DNA of 64,000 nucleotides, from assembly GCF_030581005.1 (NCBI RefSeq), contig NZ_JAUQSX010000001.1:620001-684000 (forward strand), written 5' to 3'. The translations under genes and the position numbers were made by a program. The DNA comes from Hymenobacter mellowenesis. GTDB lineage: Bacteria; Bacteroidota; Bacteroidia; Cytophagales; Hymenobacteraceae. Shown piece after piece: positions 50,328 to 58,521 of the stretch; positions within the stretch are counted from its first letter, which is position 1; each line of letters begins with the position of its first letter. The notes under the pieces are model-generated. The model was not told the DNA's origin, did not search any database, and saw only the letters and a program-made list of their open reading frames with translations.

Positions 50328-50480
50328 ATGACTTCGCAACCTAATTCCTCTGCCCCGGCACCCGCCACCGCCGATACCGGCACCGGCGGCTCGGTGGTGC
50401 TGGCCTGGCTGGTGGTGGGCCTGCCCCTGGCCTGGGGCGTGTCGCAAACCTTTATCAAAGCCCTGGCTTTGTTTAAGTAA
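50328..50480 (+). CDS. Small subunit of the OFA-type MFS transporter
   Basis: A 50-residue single-helix membrane protein: a soluble Ser/Ala/Pro/Thr-rich N-terminal part (MTSQPNSSAPAPATADTGTG) and a helix (VVLAWLVVGLPLAWGVSQ) with a short LALFK tail. It is read from ATG 50328 to TAA 50480. Position, size and the VGLPLAWGVSQTF core match the small subunits found directly after OFA-type MFS genes in other bacteria. It probably joins the MFS carrier in the inner membrane; the role (assembly or gating) is not known. Confidence 0.8.
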   Translation: MTSQPNSSAPAPATADTGTGGSVVLAWLVVGLPLAWGVSQTFIKALALFK

Positions 50481-50571
50481 GTCCAATTGCTTCGGTTTAT
50501 TGAAGCTGTTAAACAAAGCAACAGAACGTCATGCTCATGTAGCATCCGCTTCCAGAATAGGCTCTTTCAGG

Positions 50572-50603
50572 AAAGCAGCCGGCTCCAAGTCGGCTGCTTT
50601 TTT
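50572..50603 (+). terminator. Rho-independent terminator after the MFS small subunit
   Basis: AAAGCAGCCG pairs with CGGCTGCTTT around a 9-nt loop and is followed by TTTTTT. A short remnant of a family A arm (CAGAACGTCATGCT) precedes it near 50522. Confidence 0.85.
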
Positions 50604-50720
50604 GTGGGTTTTGTTTAAGAAATATCCCCCAAAACCTGCACCCTTTACCCGGCCTTCCCTCGTAAGGAATTATTAGCTGAGCCATTTCCCGCGGCGCGGC
50701 CATCAGCCCAAGCCCTTTAT

Positions 50721-51326
50721 ATGCCCGTTCCCGAATACCCCAGCGGCACCGTGCGCGCCCTCCTCAATACTGCGCACGTTTCCGAAGCCACCCGCGCTGC
50801 CCTGCAAGCCCGGCTCGATGCGCCCGCCACCTACGCACCCCAGCTGCTAGCCCCCGAAACCTACGCCCTGCTCGAAGCCGTGGCCGCCCGCCTGTTTCCC
50901 CAGCCCGACCGCGCCGACGAGCCCATCCCGCTGGCTCCGGCCGTGGACCAGCGCCTGGCCGAAGGCCGCGCCGACGGCTGGCGCTACGACGCTCTGCCGC
51001 CCGACCGCGAGGCCTACCGCCTGGGCCTCGGCGGCATCCAGGAAATTGCGCAGGCTATGTTCCAAGCTGATTTTATTGGTCTGAAAGCTGTCCAACAGGA
51101 TGCCGTGTTGCGGACGCTGGCCGATGGCCACCCGCCCGGCGCCACCTGGGCCACGCTGGACGCCGGCCGCTTCTTCGAGGAGCTGCTAGCCGAGCTGACA
51201 GAAACTTACTATGCCCACCCGCTGGCCCAGGAAGAAATCGGCTACGTGGGCATGGCCGACCTGCCCGCCTGGACGAAAATCGGCCTCAACGAAAAAGAAG
51301 ACCGGGAAGTGGCAATGGGTGAATGA
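50721..51326 (+). CDS. Gluconate 2-dehydrogenase subunit 3-like protein
   Basis: A 201-residue helical protein, matching the gluconate 2-dehydrogenase subunit 3 family by LLAPETYALLEAVAARLFPQPDRADEPIPLAPAVDQRL, LGLGGIQEIAQAMF and FFEELLAELTETYYAHPLAQ. In the family, subunit 3 is a chaperone-like partner of the GMC flavoprotein, usually exported with a Tat or Sec signal; none is present here, so both partners may act in the cytoplasm. Its TGA stop lies in the left arm of an inverted repeat. The GMC gene starts 98 nt downstream and is the obvious partner. Confidence 0.88.
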   Translation: MPVPEYPSGTVRALLNTAHVSEATRAALQARLDAPATYAPQLLAPETYALLEAVAARLFPQPDRADEPIPLAPAVDQRLAEGRADGWRYDALPPDREAYRLGLGGIQEIAQAMFQADFIGLKAVQQDAVLRTLADGHPPGATWATLDAGRFFEELLAELTETYYAHPLAQEEIGYVGMADLPAWTKIGLNEKEDREVAMGE

Positions 51327-51420
51327 GTGAATGGGTGAATGGGTGAATGACTTTGGTCCTGCGCCCATTCGCTCCACTGCCTCATTCACCCATTCACCCA
51401 ATCACTCATTCACCCATTGC
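51312..51420. repeat. Family D inverted repeat (tandem GTGAATGG units)
   Basis: Arms 51312-51350 and 51382-51420 (39 bp, one mismatch) consist of tandem GAATGGGT/GAATGAGT-type octamers. The left arm includes the stop codon of the subunit 3 gene and the right arm ends 4 nt before the GMC ATG. The sequence is unrelated to families A, B and C. Confidence 0.9.
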
Positions 51421-51424
51421 AAAA

Positions 51425-53122
51425 ATGCCCGACGAAGAAGTTCTCGAAGAAGGCGTCCTCAACCCCGTCAAGCCTGAAATACAGGACCCACTGCTGCGCG
51501 CCCTGCTGGCCGATGAGCCCGCTGCCACCGCGCCGGTAGCCGCCGACACACCCCAGGAAAAGCCGCAAGCCATTGCACCCGAAGCCGATGCGGTGGATTG
51601 CGTGGTGATTGGGCTGGGCGCGGGCGGCGCGCCGCTGCTGGCCCGCCTGGCCATGGCCGGCCTGAAGGTAGTGGCCCTGGAAGCCGGCCCCTGGCACAAT
51701 CCCGAAAAGGACTTCGCTACCGACGAGAAAGCCCAGGACTTCCTGTTTTGGAATGATGAGCGGTTGGCCGCCGGCCACGACCCGCTGGCTATGGGCAAGA
51801 ACAACTCTGGCACGGGCGTGGGCGGCTCCACGCTGCACTATACCGCCTACACGCCCCGCCCCCTGCCCGACGACCTGCACTTGCAGCGCGACTTTGGCAA
51901 GGGCGAGGACTGGCCGCTGAGCTACGAGGAACTGGAACCTTATTATGAGGAGATAGAGCAGTTTCTGGGCATTTCGGGCCCTACGCCTTACCCGTGGGGG
52001 CCGGCTCGCCGCAAGGGCTACCCGCTGGCCCCGCTGCCGCTCAACAGCGCCGCCCAACTGATGGTGCGCGGCGCCGAGAAACTGGGTATCCGCACCTCGC
52101 CGGCGGCTAATGCGGCGCTGTCGGCCCGCTACTACCAGGAAGGCATTGGCTGGCGCGAAGCCTGCACCAACCGCGGCTTCTGCCAGGCCGGCTGCTCCAA
52201 CGGCGCCAAGGCCAGCATGGACGTCACCTTCATTCCGCTGGCCGTGAAGCACGGGGCCGACATCCGGCCCAATAGCTTCGTAACCGAGATTGAGCGCGAT
52301 GCGCGGGGCCACATCACCGGCGTGGTGTATACCCAGAACGGCGAGCGGAAACGCCAGCGCTGCCGCCACCTGTTCCTCTGCGGCGGCTCGGTGGAAACGC
52401 CGCGCCTGCTGCTGCTCAACGAATTGGCGCTGACCAGTGGGCAGGTGGGCCGCAACCTGATGGCCCACCCCGGCCTGCAGGTGTGGGGCACGTTTGCCGA
52501 CGAGGTGCGGCCCAATAAGGGCATTCCCGGCGGCCTGATTTCGCAAGACACGCACCGGCCACAGGATGCCGATTTCGCGGGCGGCTACCTGCTGCAAAGC
52601 ATTGGCGTGATGCCCGTCACGTTTGCCGGGCAGGTGGCGCGGGGCCGCAAGCTCTGGGGCCAGCCCCTGCGCGACTACATGCGCCAGTACAACCACATTG
52701 CCGGCATCAACATCCTCGGCGACTGCCTGCCGCACGCCGACAATTTCATGGAATTGGCCGAGGAAAAGGACGCCCGGGGCCTGCCCAAACCGCGCCTGCA
52801 CTTCACAGCCCAGGAAAACGAGCAGCGCATGAACGCCCATGCCGAGAAAATTATGCGCGGCATTTGGGAAGCGGCCGGTGCTACCGACATCTGGGCGTTT
52901 CAGCGCTACGCGCACGTCATCGGCACGGCCCGTATGGGCCGCAGCGGCGACGACGCCGTGGTGGACGCCAAAGGCCGGGCCTTCGACGTGCCCAACCTCT
53001 ACATCTCCGACAACTCGACCTTCCCCAGCGCCCTGAGTGTGAACCCGGCTCTGACCATCATGGCCTTGAGCCTGCGCACGGCTGATAAGTTTCTGGAGCA
53101 GCAACAGCGCCGGGACGCTTAG
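51425..53122 (+). CDS. GMC-family flavoprotein oxidoreductase (gluconate dehydrogenase flavoprotein-like)
   Basis: A 565-residue cytoplasmic FAD enzyme of the glucose-methanol-choline family. FAD-binding motif: DCVVIGLGAGGAPLLARLAM (about 58-77) with GLKVVALEAG; GMC signature near GTGVGGSTLHYTAYTPRP; C-terminal catalytic His region HVIGTARMG and the NPALTIMALSLRTADKFL end. It most resembles the flavoprotein subunit that pairs with subunit 3 and oxidises sugars or sugar acids. No Tat signal. The N-terminal 55 residues are an acidic, Ala/Pro-rich extension not found in typical GMC proteins. Subunit 3 lies directly upstream. Confidence 0.9.
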   Translation: MPDEEVLEEGVLNPVKPEIQDPLLRALLADEPAATAPVAADTPQEKPQAIAPEADAVDCVVIGLGAGGAPLLARLAMAGLKVVALEAGPWHNPEKDFATDEKAQDFLFWNDERLAAGHDPLAMGKNNSGTGVGGSTLHYTAYTPRPLPDDLHLQRDFGKGEDWPLSYEELEPYYEEIEQFLGISGPTPYPWGPARRKGYPLAPLPLNSAAQLMVRGAEKLGIRTSPAANAALSARYYQEGIGWREACTNRGFCQAGCSNGAKASMDVTFIPLAVKHGADIRPNSFVTEIERDARGHITGVVYTQNGERKRQRCRHLFLCGGSVETPRLLLLNELALTSGQVGRNLMAHPGLQVWGTFADEVRPNKGIPGGLISQDTHRPQDADFAGGYLLQSIGVMPVTFAGQVARGRKLWGQPLRDYMRQYNHIAGINILGDCLPHADNFMELAEEKDARGLPKPRLHFTAQENEQRMNAHAEKIMRGIWEAAGATDIWAFQRYAHVIGTARMGRSGDDAVVDAKGRAFDVPNLYISDNSTFPSALSVNPALTIMALSLRTADKFLEQQQRRDA

Positions 53123-53134
53123 AACCATGAAACA

Positions 53135-53252
53135 AGAACGTCATGCTGAGCGCAGCCGAAGCATCTCGCGTGCCACCACTAATCAATGATGTTCTCACGA
53201 TTGAATTACTACCCCACACGAGATGCTTCGGCTGCGCTCAGCATGACGTTCT
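53135..53252. repeat. Family A inverted repeat, copy 13
   Basis: Perfect 38-bp outer arms (53135-53172 and 53215-53252, one or two inner differences) with the core CATGCTGAGCGCAGCCGAAG. It lies between the GMC and GH1-like genes and ends 14 nt before the latter's ATG. Confidence 0.9.
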
Positions 53253-53265
53253 AAAAAACCAATTC

Positions 53266-54600
53266 ATGAAATCCTTTCTCACGGAAATTCACGACCATTT
53301 CGGCAACGGCAACTACGAGGGCGACGAATACGGCGGCGCGCGCGGCCATAACGGCAACGGCCTGCCCACCGGCCTGCCCAACAACTTCATGTTTGCCACC
53401 GGCATCGAGTGCAGCTACCCCACCATCGATAACGGCAAAACCCGCCGCGACCTGCTGACCGAATGCGACCACTACAACCGCTACAAGCAAGACCTGGCCC
53501 TGGTGAAGGAAATGGGCCTGAAGGTGCTGCGCTACGGCCTGCCCTACTATAAAATTCAGCTCAGCCCCGATAAATACGACTGGGAATTTGCCGATAAGGC
53601 GATGGCCGAAATCCAGCGCCTGGGCATCACCCCAATTCTGGATTTGATGCATTTTGGCGTGCCCGATTTCATCGGCAATTTCCAGAACCCTGAACTGCCG
53701 GTGCACTTCGCGGCCTACTGCGAGGCGGTGGTGCAGCGCTACCCCTGGGTGCGCTACTACACGCCGGTGAACGAGATTTACGTGACGGCCAAGATGAGCG
53801 CCAAGGACGGCATCTGGAATGAGCAGCTGAAGTCAGACAAGGCGTTTGTGACGGCCATAAAGCACTTGGTGGCGGCCAGCATCATGGGCACGCAGAAAAT
53901 TGCCAAGCACCGGCCCGACTGCATCATTGTGCAGAGCGAGTCGGCCGAGTTCACCCACGAGCTGCGCGCCGAGCACACCTACGAAGTGCAGATGGAGAAC
54001 AAGCTGCGCTTCGTGTCGCTCGACTTGCTCTACGGCCATCACCCGGAGGGCGACGTCCTCAACTACCTCTACGACAACGGCCTGACGCGGCGCGAGTACG
54101 ATTGGTTCATGGCCGGCGAGCCGCCCGGCTACCAGGTGATGGGCAACGATTACTACGGGCGCAACGAAAAAATCATGCTGCCGAACGGCGAAATCTGCAC
54201 CAGCATGGACGTATTGGGCTGGTACAACATCACCCGCGACTATTACCTGCGCTACAAAAAGCCGGTGATGCACACCGAAACCAATGTGCTGGATGCCAAA
54301 GAGGCCTCCACCTGGCTGTGGAAGCAGTGGGTCAACATCTTGCGCATGCGCAAGGAGGGCGTACCAGTGCTCGGCTTCACCTGGTATTCGCTCATCGACC
54401 AAGTGGATTGGGACAAAGGCCTCGAGCGCAAAGTGGGCACCGTGAACCCCTGCGGCCTGTTCGACCTTGACCGCAAGCCGCGCCCCGTGGCCGACGCCTA
54501 CAAAATGCTGTTGCAGGAGTACGGCCAGATTACCATCGTGCCCCACGGCGAGCTGTTTGAGGTGACGAAAGCGCCGGCCACGCTCAAAGTAGAAGTGTAG
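53266..54600 (+). CDS. GH1-like glycoside hydrolase family protein
   Basis: A 444-residue (beta/alpha)8 protein of clan GH-A, closest to GH1. The acid/base Glu170 lies in YYTPVNEIY (GH1 has TxNEP; here Pro is Ile) and the nucleophile Glu338 lies in VMHTETNV (GH1 has TENG). The N terminus (FMFATGIECSYPTIDNGKTR) and WYSLIDQVDW are GH1-like. No signal peptide, so it acts in the cytoplasm. Substrate unknown, possibly a beta-glucoside or related. The gene's stop overlaps a GTG start of a small downstream frame, so the two may be translationally coupled. Confidence 0.85.
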   Translation: MKSFLTEIHDHFGNGNYEGDEYGGARGHNGNGLPTGLPNNFMFATGIECSYPTIDNGKTRRDLLTECDHYNRYKQDLALVKEMGLKVLRYGLPYYKIQLSPDKYDWEFADKAMAEIQRLGITPILDLMHFGVPDFIGNFQNPELPVHFAAYCEAVVQRYPWVRYYTPVNEIYVTAKMSAKDGIWNEQLKSDKAFVTAIKHLVAASIMGTQKIAKHRPDCIIVQSESAEFTHELRAEHTYEVQMENKLRFVSLDLLYGHHPEGDVLNYLYDNGLTRREYDWFMAGEPPGYQVMGNDYYGRNEKIMLPNGEICTSMDVLGWYNITRDYYLRYKKPVMHTETNVLDAKEASTWLWKQWVNILRMRKEGVPVLGFTWYSLIDQVDWDKGLERKVGTVNPCGLFDLDRKPRPVADAYKMLLQEYGQITIVPHGELFEVTKAPATLKVEV

Positions 54601-54917
54601 TGGCGGCGCCTGCGGTGCTGCTGTTGCGCGTGGCCCAGGCTTGGCCCCTGCCCGGTCTCGGCCTGTTGGCCCTGCCCGATGGCCCGGCGCTCGCATTAGC
54701 GAACCATGAATTGCACACGGCCTTAGCTGTTGAAGCAATACTGCCCGACGGCGCCCGCTACCCCGGCATGGCCACCGTGGAAGAGATAAGCCGGCTCGGC
54801 GAAGTAGTCCCTTCGCGGGGCTTATTGCTCGATTTCAGCGCGCCGATAGAAGTGCCGGCTGGTACGGAAGTCTGGCTGGCGGAGCCAGAAAGCGACCCAT
54901 TTATGGGTCTTGACTAA
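54600..54917 (+). CDS. Small uncharacterised protein coupled to the GH1-like gene
   Basis: A 105-residue protein that starts with GTG overlapping the TAG stop by one base (TAGTG). Sequence: hydrophobic N-terminal part (VLLLRVAQAWPLPGLGLLAL) and beta-rich C-terminal part (LLLDFSAPIEVPAGTEVWLA). It has no clear family. Codon use at the third position is less GC-biased in the second half. It may be a real gene in an operon with the GH1-like enzyme, but a short artefact cannot be ruled out. Confidence 0.55.
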   Translation: MAAPAVLLLRVAQAWPLPGLGLLALPDGPALALANHELHTALAVEAILPDGARYPGMATVEEISRLGEVVPSRGLLLDFSAPIEVPAGTEVWLAEPESDPFMGLD

Positions 54918-55035
54918 ATAGTGAGATTGAAAGGTAGGCGCGCCTTCGCCGATACCCGGCACGGCCCGTCGACTTTTTAGAAAGGCTGATAGACGCGCGT
55001 TGGCTGGCCCGAAAGAGGCCACTAGCTTGGCGACT

Positions 55036-55076
55036 ACCGGAAACGACCGCTCCCGCTGTGGCAGCGGTTTCCGGCG
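55036..55076 (+). other. Hairpin upstream of the NIVAAGGG-repeat gene
   Basis: CCGGAAA..CCGCT pairs with AGCGG..TTTCCGG, 30 nt before the ATG. There is no T-run after it, so it could be a leader structure rather than a terminator. Confidence 0.4.
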
Positions 55077-55105
55077 TTCATTTCCCACCTTTCACTTATC
55101 TCATT

Positions 55106-55660
55106 ATGTCCAAAATTCTCACTGCTCTCACGTTCTGTGTGCTGCTGGCGCTGGCCGGCCGGCCCCTCGCGGCTTCGGCCCAATGCCGCGACCCGTGGAT
55201 TGCCAAAGCCTACCAGCAAGCCGCCAACCGCGCCCCCGTGGGCCAGGCCGATGTGTGCGAATGCAACACTAAACTGTACAACAACGGCAGCTGGGGCAAC
55301 TACGACGAGCTACTGGGCTACGTGAAGCAGTTTTTGCAGAGCGGTACCCGCGTGGGTTATGCGCCGCTTTCCAACGGCAATTTTGCTATGGCCGTGCTGA
55401 CCGGCAACCAGGTTTCGGCCGTTTCGGTGGTCAATTCCGGCGGCAACGTCATCGCGCCGGGCGGGGCTAATGTGGTGGCGGCGGGCGGCGGCAATATTGT
55501 GGCGGCCGGCGGTGGCAACATCGTGGCGGCGGGCGGCGGCAACATTACGGGCCTGAGCGCGAGCTCGCCCGGCTTCGCGTTTGGCTCGAGTCGCAGCTTG
55601 CTGTCGGCGGGCCAGCAGCGCAAAGCCACCAGCGGCAGTGGCGCCATCGTCATCCGCTAA
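55106..55660 (+). CDS. Secreted NIVAAGGG-repeat protein
   Basis: A 184-residue exported protein (signal peptide MSKILTALTFCVLLALAGRP LAASAQ). The mature N-terminal part has three Cys (QCRD, DVCECN). The middle holds five tandem octads of the type NIVAAGGG (DNA 55441-55548), an unusual low-complexity array that could form a flat beta or collagen-like solenoid. The C-terminal part is Ser/Gly-rich. I do not recognise a family. It is followed by a strong terminator. The DNA repeat units differ at synonymous positions, so the array is probably maintained by selection. Confidence 0.78.
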   Translation: MSKILTALTFCVLLALAGRPLAASAQCRDPWIAKAYQQAANRAPVGQADVCECNTKLYNNGSWGNYDELLGYVKQFLQSGTRVGYAPLSNGNFAMAVLTGNQVSAVSVVNSGGNVIAPGGANVVAAGGGNIVAAGGGNIVAAGGGNITGLSASSPGFAFGSSRSLLSAGQQRKATSGSGAIVIR

Positions 55661-55714
55661 CGGCGCGCAAACGCATTTCGGCGCCCCGCCCCCATCTTGG
55701 CGCAACATTTTAAC

Positions 55715-55766
55715 AAACGGCCGCAGATAGTGAGGAAGCACTCACTATCTGCGGCCGTTTTGTTTG
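55715..55766 (+). terminator. Terminator after the NIVAAGGG-repeat gene
   Basis: A perfect 20-bp stem (AAACGGCCGCAGATAGTGAG, mirrored after GAAGCA) followed by TGTTTGG. The flanks (AACAAAC / GTTTTGTTT) suggest bidirectional use. Confidence 0.82.
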
Positions 55767-55915
55767 GGGTGCCCCGACAGCAGTTCAGCCAGCGGGTTTA
55801 ATCGTTCACCCGTTTTTTTTATGCATTCGCTGCGGAACTAGTTGGGAGCCACCCATGCTTTGCGTAAATTGCGAGACTACTACTCGTTCTGGTATTTGGC
55901 TCTTTATTACTTTCT

Positions 55916-58450
55916 ATGAAATTCCTTGCTCCGTTGCTCCTGGTGTGCCTTTTGGTATTTCCAGCCGCAGCCCAGCGTATCATTATCAGCGGCCAAGTGG
56001 TGGAAGCCGTCAACGGCGAGCCCGTGCCGTTCGCGTCCATCTTTGTGCCCAAAACCAGCGCCGGCGTCACGGCCGATGCCGACGGCAAGTTCAAGCTGAC
56101 CGTAGCTGGCTCGCCCGACTCCATTGCCGCTTCGGCCATGGGCTTTGCCACGCAGCGGCGCAAGCTCACCAACGCCGCCACGCAAACGGTGCTGTTTCGG
56201 ATGAAGACCGGCGGCGTCACCTTGGGCGAGGTATTCGTATCGTCGCGCCAGCCCGAAAACCCGGCTTTCCGCATCCTGCGCGAAGTGCAGAAGCACAAGC
56301 CCCAGAACGAGCGCGCAGCCCTCACGGCCGCCGAGTTCGACTCTTACAACCGCATCGAAACCAGCCTGATTGACTTGCCCAAGAGCTTGTCCAATCGCAA
56401 GGTCATCAAAGACATTCGGGCGCTGGCCGTGCGCCAAGGCGCGGCCGCAGCGTCCGACACCGATGCGCCCCTGCCCGTTTTTGCTTCGGAAGTGGGCTCG
56501 CGGGTGTACCAAAAATACTCGCCTCTGCGCCGCCGCGAAGACTTGCTGCACAAGCAGATGCGTGGCGCCGGCCCGCGCGAAGGCTCGGTGCTTTCGCAAA
56601 TGCTGGGTTCAAACTTCCAGAATTTCGACTTCTACCCCAACTGGCAGAACGTGCTGGGCAAGGACTTCATCTCGCCCATTGCCGAAGGCGGCCGCCTCAC
56701 CTACGAGTACGAGTTGCAGGACTCCGTGTTTGTGGGCAAAGACTGGTGCTACAAGATTGCCGTGACGCCTAAGCGCAGCCACGATTTGGCCTTCAAAGGC
56801 ACCATCTGGATTACCCAGGAGGGCTATGCACTGCGCCGTGCCGACCTCGTAGCCAGCCCCGAGGCTAACATCAACTTTGTGAGCGACCTGCGTATTTATC
56901 AGGACCTCACCTCGCCCGGCGATGGCGCGGGCCTGCCGGTACGGACCAAGCTGCTGCTGAGCGTGCGCCCCTACGAGAAGCAGGCCGCCATGCTGGTGCG
57001 CTTCACCACGGTGAACAGCAACTTCGTGCGCAACCAGGCGCACACCGAGACGGGCTTTTACGACCAGCCCATTGTGTCGTCGCTCATGGAACCGGCCGAC
57101 CAGGGCGTTAGTAGCCTTATCAGTGGCTTGCCCCAGGGCGGTGCCAGTGGGTACTTCGACCAGCACCGGCCCGATACCCTCAGCCTCTCGGAGCGCCAGA
57201 CGTTTGCCGTGCTCGATTCGGCCAAGCAGCTGCCTTCGGTGCGCAACGTGCTCGACTGGGTTGATTTGCTGGTGAATGGCTACAAGCGCGTGGGCAAGCT
57301 CGACATCGGCCCCATCGCCAACATCTATGCCCACAACGACTTCGAGGGCAACCGCTTCCGGTTCGGCTTCCGCACCACGCCCGACATCAGCCGCAACTGG
57401 GTGACGCAGGCCTACGTGGCCTATGGCACCAAGGACGAGAAGTTTAAGTACGGCGTGCGGACCAGCTTCATCGCCGAGCGCCGCCACTGGACGGTATTCA
57501 CCGGCGAGTTCCGGCACGATGTGGAGCAGGCCGCGCTGCTCGACAACGACTTTCTGGACAACAACAACCTGTTTGTGGCCGCCTCGCGCTGGGGCCGCTT
57601 CCGCCAGGGCCTGCCCGTGATGCGCGACCTCACGGCCCTGAGCGTGCAGCGCGACCTGTTCCACGGCTTCACCCAGACCCTCACCGCGCGCTACCAGAGC
57701 ATCAACCCGCTGTTCACCATCCGGTCGCGCCCCGCCCCCGGCATGCCCGCCGTCGACAATGACCCGAAATCCAACATTCTGCACCTGAGTGAGATGGTAT
57801 CGGAGTGGCGCTACGCCCCCGATGAAAACCTGGTGCAGAGCGAAAACCGCCGCCGGGCCGTGGGCCTGAAGCGCTTGCCGGTGTTTGGCTTCCGCTACAC
57901 GCTGGGCGCCATCGACTGGAACAAGGGCGACTTCATGTACCACAAGTTCAACCTGTCGGTTGCGCACAGCGTGTCGGTGGGCCAACTGGGCCGCCTCACC
58001 TACCGCGCCGAGGCCAACTACATTCCCTCGGCCCTGCCCTATTTCATCCTCAAAACCCCGCTTGGCAACCAGACGCCGTTCTACAACGCCAACGCCTTCA
58101 ACCTGATGAACTACTTCGAGTTCGTCACAGACCGTTCGGCCACGCTGCGCCTCGACCACCATTTTGAAGGCTTGCTGGTGAACGCCATCCCCGGCATCCG
58201 GGCGCTCAACTGGCGCCTGGTGGCCACCAGCAACGTGCTCTACGGCAAGCTCTCGGACCGCAGCCGCCGCGCCAATGGCGACAACCCCGACCTGCCCGGC
58301 AACATTTCGACGCCTTATGTGGAAGTGGGCTACGGCATCGAAAACATCTTCAAATTCATTCGGGTCGATTTTATTCACCGCCTTACCTACCGCAACGTAC
58401 CCGGCACCAACGACTTTGGTATCAAAGTAGGCGCCCAGTTCCGACTGTAG
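55916..58450 (+). CDS. DUF5686 family protein with a carboxypeptidase-regulatory-like N domain
   Basis: An 844-residue outer-membrane-associated protein: signal peptide (MKFLAPLLLVCLLVFPAAAQ), an N-terminal carboxypeptidase-regulatory-like/Ig domain (about 22-110: RIIISGQVVEAVNGEPVPFA ... VTADADGKFKLTV) and the DUF5686 region that continues to the C terminus, rich in aromatic beta-strands as in an outer-membrane barrel. The C-terminal FGIKVGAQFRL suits barrel insertion. The DUF5686 family is common in Bacteroidota; its function is not known. A terminator-like hairpin follows. Confidence 0.87.
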   Translation: MKFLAPLLLVCLLVFPAAAQRIIISGQVVEAVNGEPVPFASIFVPKTSAGVTADADGKFKLTVAGSPDSIAASAMGFATQRRKLTNAATQTVLFRMKTGGVTLGEVFVSSRQPENPAFRILREVQKHKPQNERAALTAAEFDSYNRIETSLIDLPKSLSNRKVIKDIRALAVRQGAAAASDTDAPLPVFASEVGSRVYQKYSPLRRREDLLHKQMRGAGPREGSVLSQMLGSNFQNFDFYPNWQNVLGKDFISPIAEGGRLTYEYELQDSVFVGKDWCYKIAVTPKRSHDLAFKGTIWITQEGYALRRADLVASPEANINFVSDLRIYQDLTSPGDGAGLPVRTKLLLSVRPYEKQAAMLVRFTTVNSNFVRNQAHTETGFYDQPIVSSLMEPADQGVSSLISGLPQGGASGYFDQHRPDTLSLSERQTFAVLDSAKQLPSVRNVLDWVDLLVNGYKRVGKLDIGPIANIYAHNDFEGNRFRFGFRTTPDISRNWVTQAYVAYGTKDEKFKYGVRTSFIAERRHWTVFTGEFRHDVEQAALLDNDFLDNNNLFVAASRWGRFRQGLPVMRDLTALSVQRDLFHGFTQTLTARYQSINPLFTIRSRPAPGMPAVDNDPKSNILHLSEMVSEWRYAPDENLVQSENRRRAVGLKRLPVFGFRYTLGAIDWNKGDFMYHKFNLSVAHSVSVGQLGRLTYRAEANYIPSALPYFILKTPLGNQTPFYNANAFNLMNYFEFVTDRSATLRLDHHFEGLLVNAIPGIRALNWRLVATSNVLYGKLSDRSRRANGDNPDLPGNISTPYVEVGYGIENIFKFIRVDFIHRLTYRNVPGTNDFGIKVGAQFRL

Positions 58451-58474
58451 TTTTTGGGTGAGTAAGCCCTCGCT

Positions 58475-58507
58475 AAGCCCACTGGTTCAAAGCCGGTGGG
58501 CTTTTCG
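58475..58507 (+). terminator. Terminator after the DUF5686 gene
   Basis: AAGCCCACTGG pairs imperfectly with CCGGTGGGCTT, followed by TTTCG. It partly overlaps the probable promoter of the next gene (TATTTTAG at 58509-58516). Confidence 0.65.
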
Positions 58508-58521
58508 TATTTTAGCTCCCT

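Noticed and set aside
51410..53128. Minus-strand open frame of 572 codons opposite the GMC gene
   Set aside because: Antisense artefact of codon bias; the GMC motifs on the plus strand are unambiguous.
56609..58378. Minus-strand open frame of 589 codons opposite the DUF5686 gene
   Set aside because: Same reason: no motifs, low-complexity composition.
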